Source of the DNA: Cricetomys ansorgei
Lineage: Eukaryota > Chordata > Mammalia > Rodentia > Nesomyidae
DNA length: 64,000 nucleotides
Reading direction: 5' to 3'
Assembly (NCBI GenBank): GCA_026225945.1
Contig: JAMJFZ010003163.1
Coordinates: 15,700,501 to 15,764,500 of the forward strand
Of this stretch, positions 58,840 to 64,000 are shown piece by piece. A program made the position numbers and the translations under genes. Each line of letters starts with the position of its first letter. The stretch's first letter is position 1. Below the pieces are notes generated by a model. That model ran no database searches. It was not told where the DNA came from and was given only the letters and a program-made list of their open reading frames with translations.

Positions 58840-59060
58840 GGGCCCACCCACTTGCCCATGCCCTGCCCCCCAACCCCGGCCGGTTGTCTGGTCCCTGCGT
58901 GGGGACGGACGTGGGGACGGGCGTGGAGGGCAGGCATCCGCGCCGCAGGTCGGGCTGGCCCGGGCCCAGCCGCCAAGCTCCTGGGAAGAGTCTGGGCCAT
59001 TAGCGAGCGCTGGTGACCGGGACGGGGGCGGGGCGGGGCGGGGCGGGGCGGGGCGGGGCC
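58840..59060. promoter_or_regulatory. GC-rich block with GGGGC tandem repeat
   Basis: About seven GGGGC units at 59025-59058 follow a stretch with repeated GGGGACG words (58910-58930). Runs of four G at 5-nt spacing give G-quadruplex potential on plus. It may be a minor promoter element within the miR-23a host region. Confidence 0.4.
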
Positions 59061-59634
59061 TGCAGCCCTTGGTATTTTCCGATCTTTGCCGCCTCCGTGA
59101 GGGTGGAAAGTATTTGGGGATCAGGCTTGGGGACCGCCGGAGGGCCTCTACCCTGGTTTCTTCTTGGGGTCCACTATGGGTCCTCCAGAGAAGGCGAGGG
59201 CCGGTAGGCTGTGTGTGCAGACAGACACCGGCTGGCGTGCCTCAGCCCAAGGCCAGTCCTGTTGCCCAAGGTCTGCAGCGCCAGGACCTCGGTCCCTTTA
59301 GGACCCCTCCTCCTTTGGGACAGAGAGGCACAGTCCTTGGTACAGGATGCCCCAGCTCCTGGACACCTGCGTGGTAGTGCCCCTCCACGCCAGACACAGA
59401 CCTCTGGTGTGTGAGGATGGGAGTGGCCTTGGCCGCAGCCTTGGGCTCTTTGTAGGGGAAACCCCACAGGAAACCAGCCTGGCCAAATGGCCGCCCTTCC
59501 CGTTCTGGTTCCCTGGGACGAATATGCTGTCTCACTTCCGGAGGTGACTGGGGAGGCTGGCCAGCCTGTGGCCTTGGGCTGCCCCCCAGACCTGAAAGGG
59601 ACGAAGCTGGGCTGGTGCCTGATGGGAAGGAGGG

Positions 59635-59635
<1 letters not shown>

Positions 59636-59682
<47 letters not shown>
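59636..59682. repeat. (TG)n microsatellite
   Basis: About 23 uninterrupted TG units. Confidence 0.97.
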
Positions 59683-59685
<3 letters not shown>

Positions 59686-59847
59686 GAGAGACAGCAGGGC
59701 ATCTCAATCCCTATTCCTCAGAGATAGATAATGCCAGATCTAGACATCAGGATCCATTGTCTTGCCTGTCAGGATGGATCCCTTCTGTTCTGGTGTCACA
59801 TGTCACCCAAGTCTCTCCCAATTACTTGGGAAGTGGAGATTTTATTT

Positions 59848-60041
59848 TTAAAGGTTTATTTTATTTTTACTTCTATGTATTTGTTGGGTATTGTGCATGT
59901 GTGTGTAGGTGTGTACAGAGGCCAGAAGAGGGTGCCAATCCCTTGGGGCTGGAATCACAAGCTGTCCTAAACTGGGGAACTAAACTCAGGTTCTCTGAAA
60001 GAACAATATGCAGTCTAAACCACCAAACATCTTCCCAGCCC
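59848..60041 (-). repeat. B2/B3-class SINE, antisense
   Basis: gaggccagaagagggtgcca, aaacatcttcccagccc. Confidence 0.82.
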
Positions 60042-60046
60042 TGGGA

Positions 60047-60170
60047 TTTTCTTTTTGAGAGTTTTGTGTACCCCAGGCTGGCCTCCAGCTTGCTCTGTAG
60101 CCAGAGATGACCTCGAATTTCTGATCCCGTCTCCCTCTCCCGAATGCTAGGGTTACATGCTTGTATCGCA
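60047..60170 (-). repeat. B1 SINE, antisense, diverged
   Basis: ccccaggctggcctccagct, gatgacctcgaatttctgat. Confidence 0.7.
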
Positions 60171-60235
60171 CACTTCCTTGGTGCCGTGATCCAGGCCAGT
60201 GTGCTAGGCCATTGAGCCTCACCTTCAGTTGCTTT

Positions 60236-60439
60236 TTTTTTTTCTAATTACAGATTATTTTATGTATATTGGTGTTTTGTTTGCATGTATGTCCGGTGCC
60301 TGCAGAGTCCAGAAGAAGGGGTCAGATTGCCTCGAACTGGAGTTGCAGACAGTTGTGAGCCACCATGCTGGGAATTGAACCTAGAACCCCTGGAAGAGAG
60401 GCCAGTGCTCTTAAGCACTGAGCCAGTTCTCCAGCCCCC
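60236..60439 (-). repeat. B3/B2-class SINE, antisense
   Basis: gtgttttgtttgcatgtatg, gagccagttctccagcccc. Confidence 0.9.
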
Positions 60440-60535
60440 TTTCTTTTGAGACAGGGTCTCACTTGGTAGCCCAGACTGCACTCTAAGTTGAGATCCTTCT
60501 CCCTTCCTCCTGGATGCAGGATTATAAGTCTGTGT
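60440..60535 (-). repeat. B1-like SINE, antisense, diverged
   Basis: ttgagacagggtctcacttg. Confidence 0.68.
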
Positions 60536-60730
60536 TATCATATGAGGGTTTGAAATAATTTATTACTGCTATTTTGTAGATAAAGAAACTTTGTGCCAGA
60601 GAGGGTGCGTTCTTTACCCAGAGTCAACCAGCAAAGAAGCTGCAAGCTCACATGTAGGCAAACAAGCTCCAGAATTGAGTTCACCTTTTTCTTTTTGTTC
60701 CCCCTCCTTTTCTGTTTGAGAGGGTCTATA

Positions 60731-60850
60731 TTCCGGACCTCCCAGAGGCGGAGGCAATGGATCTCTGTAAGTTCGGGGGCAGCCTGGTCTGCAGAGTGAG
60801 TTCCAGGACAGCCAGAGTTACAACAGAGAAACCCTGTCTCAAAAAAACAA
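60731..60850 (+). repeat. B1 SINE, sense, 5' truncated
   Basis: cagagtgagttccaggacag, gagaaaccctgtctcaaaaa. Confidence 0.92.
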
Positions 60851-61040
60851 AAACTAGCAAAAAACAAACAACAACAAAAGCCTTGGCACTGGTGCATGGC
60901 ACGGGCTGTCTGGAAATCTTGCCCCTCCCCGTGTCCGTCCGTGTGTCCCGAGTGCAACATCAGGTGCAGTTTCTCAGGAATGTGTTGTACCTGGTGTCCC
61001 CGAAGGTTGAAGACATTGGATTTCCTGGGACAAACTGAAT

Positions 61041-61138
61041 TTACAGGTGGCTGTGAGCTACCATGTGGGTGCTAGGAACTGAACCCTTGTTCTCTGCATG
61101 AGTGACAAGTGCTCTTCACCTCTGAGCCATCTCCTGCC
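61041..61138 (-). repeat. B2/B3-class SINE, antisense, partial
   Basis: taccatgtgggtgctaggaa, ctgagccatctcctgccc. Confidence 0.78.
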
Positions 61139-61357
61139 CCTGCCTTGTTCTCAGATGGGATGTCTCTCTGGAGCCTGGAGCTGGCTGGCTGTGAACCCTA
61201 GGAATCCTCTAGTTCCACTCCCCAGCACTGGGGTTCCAGACAAGACATGTCTGGGGATAACGCAGGTCCTTGTGCTTGCTTGCTAACTACTTTATTGATT
61301 ACCTGTCACTCAGACCGTGAACATTTTTAAAGATGTGTGTGTACTGACTCTGAAGTT

Positions 61358-61565
61358 AAGTTTTATTATATGCGTATGAGTGTTTGCTTGCATGTCTGTA
61401 TGTGCACCAGATATGTGTCCGGGACCCACAGAGGCCAGAGGAGAGCATCAGAGCTCTTGGAACTGGAGTTAATAGATAGCTGTGATTGTCATGTGGGCTC
61501 TGGGAACATGGGTTCTCTGCAAGAGCAGCAACTGCTTTTAACTCCTGAGCCATCTCTCCAGCCCT
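61358..61565 (-). repeat. B3-class SINE, antisense
   Basis: gagtgtttgcttgcatgtct, gagccatctctccagccc. Confidence 0.88.
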
Positions 61566-61595
61566 GAAATTCTTTAATTTTTAAAAAACTACATA

Positions 61596-61627
<32 letters not shown>

Positions 61628-61750
61628 TCACAAGGGAAGAGATCAGAGGATGACTTACAGGTTTTTCCACCATGTGGTTCTTAGGATTTGAGCTTGGGGC
61701 ATTGGGCTTGATGGCAAGTGTGTTTACTTGCTGGGCCATCTTGCTGGCCC
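61596..61750 (-). repeat. (TG)n plus B3-class SINE, antisense
   Basis: TG run 61598-61626, then gcttgatggcaagtgtgttt and gccatcttgctggccc. Confidence 0.75.
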
Positions 61751-61892
61751 CTGAAAATTTTAATTGGCATGCAGGAAGCTATTGGTTAGGTCCTAAATTC
61801 TGTGGCTTGCTCTGGTGCTGAGTGCAAATACCGTCTTTGTAAATTTACACTGGCCTACCTGGTAGAGGGTCTTGGGTTTTGTTTTGTTTCAT

Positions 61893-62030
61893 TTTTTTTG
61901 TTCTTTGAGACTAGGGCCTCAGACTGTAGCCCAGTTTGGCTTAAAACTCATTATGTAGCTTAAGCAGGCCTTTGACTCTTAGCAATCCTCCTGCCTCAGT
62001 CCTCTCAATGCTAAGATGAGCTTGAGCCAC
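61893..62030 (-). repeat. B1 SINE, antisense, diverged
   Basis: tttgagactagggcctcaga, caatcctcctgcctcagtcc. Confidence 0.75.
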
Positions 62031-62568
62031 CAACTGTTGACTGTTACTGGTTTACAGATTCGGAAACTGAGGCTTGAAAGGCCTTTGGGAAACTTGAGGG
62101 ACCAGGGAATTAAATTTTGCTGGGATTGTATTGTTGGGATGGAGTGGCCTGCTTCTCCTGGCTTGGGTCCTGGGCCAGGCAGGGGGAGGGTGTGTCTGAG
62201 CTGGCTGTGGAAGAGACGGGGCTATGGAGGCAGAAGGTGCTGGAGTTTCCTCTTGCCCTTCAGGCTTCTAGGAAGTGGCGCCAGCTGGGGTGAGGTCACT
62301 TCCTCCCTCCAACCACCCACCTCCCTCGGCTTCCTCTCTCCATGGCCCCATTTGGCCTGCTTTGGGCCCAGGGCTGTGGGTGGGGAGAGAAACAGAGTAG
62401 GAACCAGCTGAGAAGACTCTGTAGACTGTTGGCCTATCAGGGCTTCCTGGGCACCTCCGCCTTGTGGGGCTGGGGCTGGAGGCGCTTCCACCCAGCCGGC
62501 TCATGGCGTTATCCCTGTTGATGCTCCTGTGTGGTGAGGCATCTTCCCTCTTGGAAGCAGATGGGATG
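62031..62568 (+). promoter_or_regulatory. SINE-free block upstream of the miR-23a cluster
   Basis: This is the only non-repeat stretch just upstream of the hairpins, with GGTCACTTCCTCC (two ETS-type cores) at about 62295 and a CC-rich tract. It is a candidate proximal promoter, by analogy with the human cluster, which is transcribed from a TATA-less promoter. No start site is visible. Confidence 0.35.
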
Positions 62569-62734
62569 ACTGGGGTGTGGCTCAGTAAGCAGAGCCTATG
62601 TCCTGTCCCCAGCACCATGTAAACTGGGCGTGGTGAGGTACGCCTGTAATCCTAGACCCCGGAGGTGGAGGCAGGAGGATCACCAGTTCAGAAGCTGCCC
62701 CAGTTACTGAGACTCTTGTCTGAAATAAATAAAG
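62569..62734 (+). repeat. B4 SINE, sense, 80 bp upstream of pre-miR-23a
   Basis: ID-like head (ggtgtggctcagtaagcaga), B1-like body (ctgggcgtggtgaggtacgc), tail AATAAATAAA at 62724-62733. Confidence 0.85.
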
Positions 62735-62811
62735 CAGGAATGTTCCCAGTCTCATGCTTTTTCTTTCTCTCCTGCAGGTGCAACACCACCTGCCATCTCC
62801 TCACTGTGCCT

Positions 62812-62885
62812 CGGTCGGCTGGGGTTCCTGGGGATGGGATTTGATGCCAGTCACAAATCACATTGCCAGGGATTTCCAACTGACC
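62812..62885 (+). ncRNA. MIR23A: miR-23a precursor hairpin
   Basis: The 3p arm ATCACATTGCCAGGGATTTCC at 62857-62877 is identical to miR-23a-3p. The 5p arm GGGGTTCCTGGGGATGGG... at 62821-62842 matches miR-23a-5p. The loop (ttgatgccagtcac) resembles the mouse form rather than human, from memory. It is the first hairpin of the cluster and starts only 35 nt after a strong splice acceptor at 62777, so it should be exonic if that site is used. Confidence 0.98.
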
Positions 62886-62969
62886 CTGTGCTCTGCCTTG
62901 GGGGCTGGCGTTGCCAAGGATGCCTGTCCTGGGCACTGGGTGACAGAGAAGCCCATCGTCACAACTGGC

Positions 62970-63048
62970 CTGAGGAGCAGGGCTTAGCTGCTTGTGAGCA
63001 AGGTCCACACCAAGTCGTGTTCACAGTGGCTAAGTTCCGCCCCCCTGG
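62970..63048 (+). ncRNA. MIR27A: miR-27a precursor hairpin
   Basis: The 3p arm TTCACAGTGGCTAAGTTCCG at 63020-63040 matches miR-27a-3p, and AGGGCTTAGCTGCTTGTGAG at 62979-63000 matches miR-27a-5p. The arms pair across a short loop (aggtccacaccaagtcg). It is the middle hairpin of the miR-23a/27a/24-2 cluster, with 84 nt between it and miR-23a. Confidence 0.98.
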
Positions 63049-63108
63049 ACTCCATCTCCTCAGGCCGCTGCTGCCCACCCTGCTCTGCCTCCTGGCTGAC
63101 AGGACTCT

Positions 63109-63214
63109 GCCTCTCCCCGGGCTCCGCCTCCTGTGCCTACTGAGCTGAAACAGTTGATTCCAGAGCACTGGCTCAGTTCAGCAGGAACAGGAGTCCAGCC
63201 CCCTAGGAGCTGGC
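63109..63214 (+). ncRNA. MIR24-2: miR-24-2 precursor hairpin
   Basis: The 3p arm TGGCTCAGTTCAGCAGGAAC... at 63169-63190 matches miR-24-3p. The 5p arm GTGCCTACTGAGCTGAAACA... lies at 63133-63154. The span follows the long mouse precursor. The basal stem CTCCTGT (63129-63135) pairs perfectly with ACAGGAG (63187-63193), where human and mouse, as I recall them, have a C/A mismatch. It is the last hairpin of the cluster. Confidence 0.97.
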
Positions 63215-63893
63215 ACCCCTGCAGAATGTCTGACGTGACCTGAGACCTGGATGGAGTGGAGGTCTGGGAGCAGTGGGGTGATCAGTCCTGCCTAGGCCCA
63301 GCTATCTCTGTAGGCCCTGCCTCTAAGCCTGCTTCTGGGTACCCCACCCCATACGGCCACACCTTTGAGATTTTTGTGGCTCCCAAAAAGAACAGATGGG
63401 TGAGTGGGTGATCCTTGCATAAAAAGGCAAGCCAGTTGTGTCCCCTTGGGCCCTTCTCCTAAGCCACTGGGGCCCAGGCCCCACCTCTTACGCCTTCCTT
63501 GCAGTTACTCAAGAGGAAGCTGTTTTAGGGCCTCTGACCGTTAAATGCCAACTCCCAGCTTCCTCGACAAGACACTGATCCCTCTGGGGCCTGCACTTTC
63601 CAGTGGTGACAGTGAGGCAGGGAGCAAGGTCCACAGGGCCCGCAAAGGATAGGGAGACCCCCTTCCCCTGGTGTGATCTCTGTGCCTGTCGGAGTTGTCC
63701 CCAGGCTTGGGAGTTAAAAAGTTGCCCGCTATCCCCAAATCAGACTGGATGCAGGCTAGTTGGCATGCGGCTGAGTTACACTTCCCAGACCACCCAGTGT
63801 CCCCCTCCCAACCCTGGGTAGGGGCAAACCAAAGCTTGGGTGGAGGCACAGACGGCGGCGCTTGTACTGAATGTCGTGCCTGTTTTCCAATGA

Positions 63894-63899
63894 AATAAA
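63894..63899 (+). terminator. PolyA signal of the miR-23a cluster transcript
   Basis: AATAAA 0.7 kb downstream of miR-24-2, followed by a T-rich downstream element at 63925-63945. Confidence 0.6.
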
Positions 63900-63979
63900 A
63901 GCTGCCCAGCTTCATTCCTTAAGGTCTGACGTCTCTTCATTCCCGCCTCCCACATGTAGACTGCCGGCTTTTTTTTCTT

Positions 63980-64000
63980 CTTGTTTTGAGACAGCATCTC
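63980..64000 (-). repeat. B1 SINE start, antisense, cut by window end
   Basis: ttgttttgagacagcatctc at the right edge. Confidence 0.55.

Larger units (their letters stand above)
56185..63915 (+). ncRNA. MIR23AHG: Possible spliced primary transcript of the miR-23a cluster
   Basis: Inference. A CpG island with a TATA-like box (TTTTAAAG, 56155-56162) is followed by plus-strand donors at 56371 (GGCAG|GTAGAC) and 56628 (GAGAAG|GTAAGT). The next strong acceptor I connect with it is at 62777, just upstream of miR-23a. The reading frames in the first 500 nt are compositional and show no domain. A nearer, unspliced start around 62.0-62.5 kb is the main alternative. Exon boundaries other than the last are not established. 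Confidence 0.35.
62778..63915 (+). ncRNA. MIR23AHG: Predicted terminal exon of the miR-23a/27a/24-2 host RNA
   Basis: A pyrimidine-rich acceptor (ctttttctttctctcctgcag) ends at 62777, and an AATAAA at 63894-63899 is followed by a T-rich stretch. Between them lie all three hairpins and no conserved reading frame. The human cluster is known to come from a capped, polyadenylated primary RNA of about 2 kb; the spliced structure here is inferred from sequence. Cleavage is placed at about 63915. Confidence 0.6.

Overview
This is mammalian nuclear DNA from a muroid rodent. Full-length and broken B1, B2/B3, B4 and ID SINEs lie throughout, and the split genes have GT-AG introns. The miRNA hairpins are mouse-like but not identical to mouse as I remember it. 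I cannot name the species; a cricetid (hamster, vole or deer mouse type) is my guess. Gene content and order match the human 19p13.12 segment CC2D1A - BRME1 (C19orf57) - NANOS3 - miR-181c/d - miR-23a/27a/24-2, in inverted orientation.

Layout. From 1 to 11.5 kb, on the minus strand, are the first 14 coding exons of CC2D1A (542 residues, four DM14 repeats). The C2-domain half lies off the left edge, and three introns carry different minisatellites. A CpG-island promoter at 11.3-12.05 kb is shared head to head with BRME1. BRME1 runs on the plus strand from 12.6 to 29.3 kb: eight coding exons, 614 residues, a meiotic BRCA2-MEILB2 partner. NANOS3 lies tail to tail with it on the minus strand (34.2-30.9 kb): two exons, 174 residues, with the double CCHC Nanos zinc finger. 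The hairpins miR-181c and miR-181d are at 35.76-35.51 kb on the minus strand, upstream of NANOS3.

From 36 to 56 kb I see no protein-coding gene. This stretch holds dense SINEs, four GC-rich islands (about 37.4, 40.4-41.2, 49.2 and 52.6-53.0 kb), a group of AP-1 sites at 48.5-49.3 kb, a perfect RFX X-box next to a palindromic CRE at 52.9 kb, and a minisatellite with a 171-bp higher-order unit at 53.2-53.8 kb. A further CpG island at 56.0-56.6 kb has a TATA-like box and good plus-strand splice donors. The miR-23a, miR-27a and miR-24-2 hairpins lie at 62.8-63.2 kb on the plus strand, just downstream of a strong splice acceptor and upstream of a polyadenylation signal. They are therefore probably carried in the terminal exon of a spliced host RNA.

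Two of the three protein genes (BRME1, NANOS3) act in the germ line. CC2D1A is a broadly expressed signalling, endosomal and transcriptional scaffold that shares BRME1's promoter. No new protein system was found. The points most worth checking are regulatory: the architecture of the miR-23a host transcript, candidate promoters and a terminator for pri-miR-181c/d, and the AP-1 and X-box/CRE elements in the gap between the two miRNA clusters.
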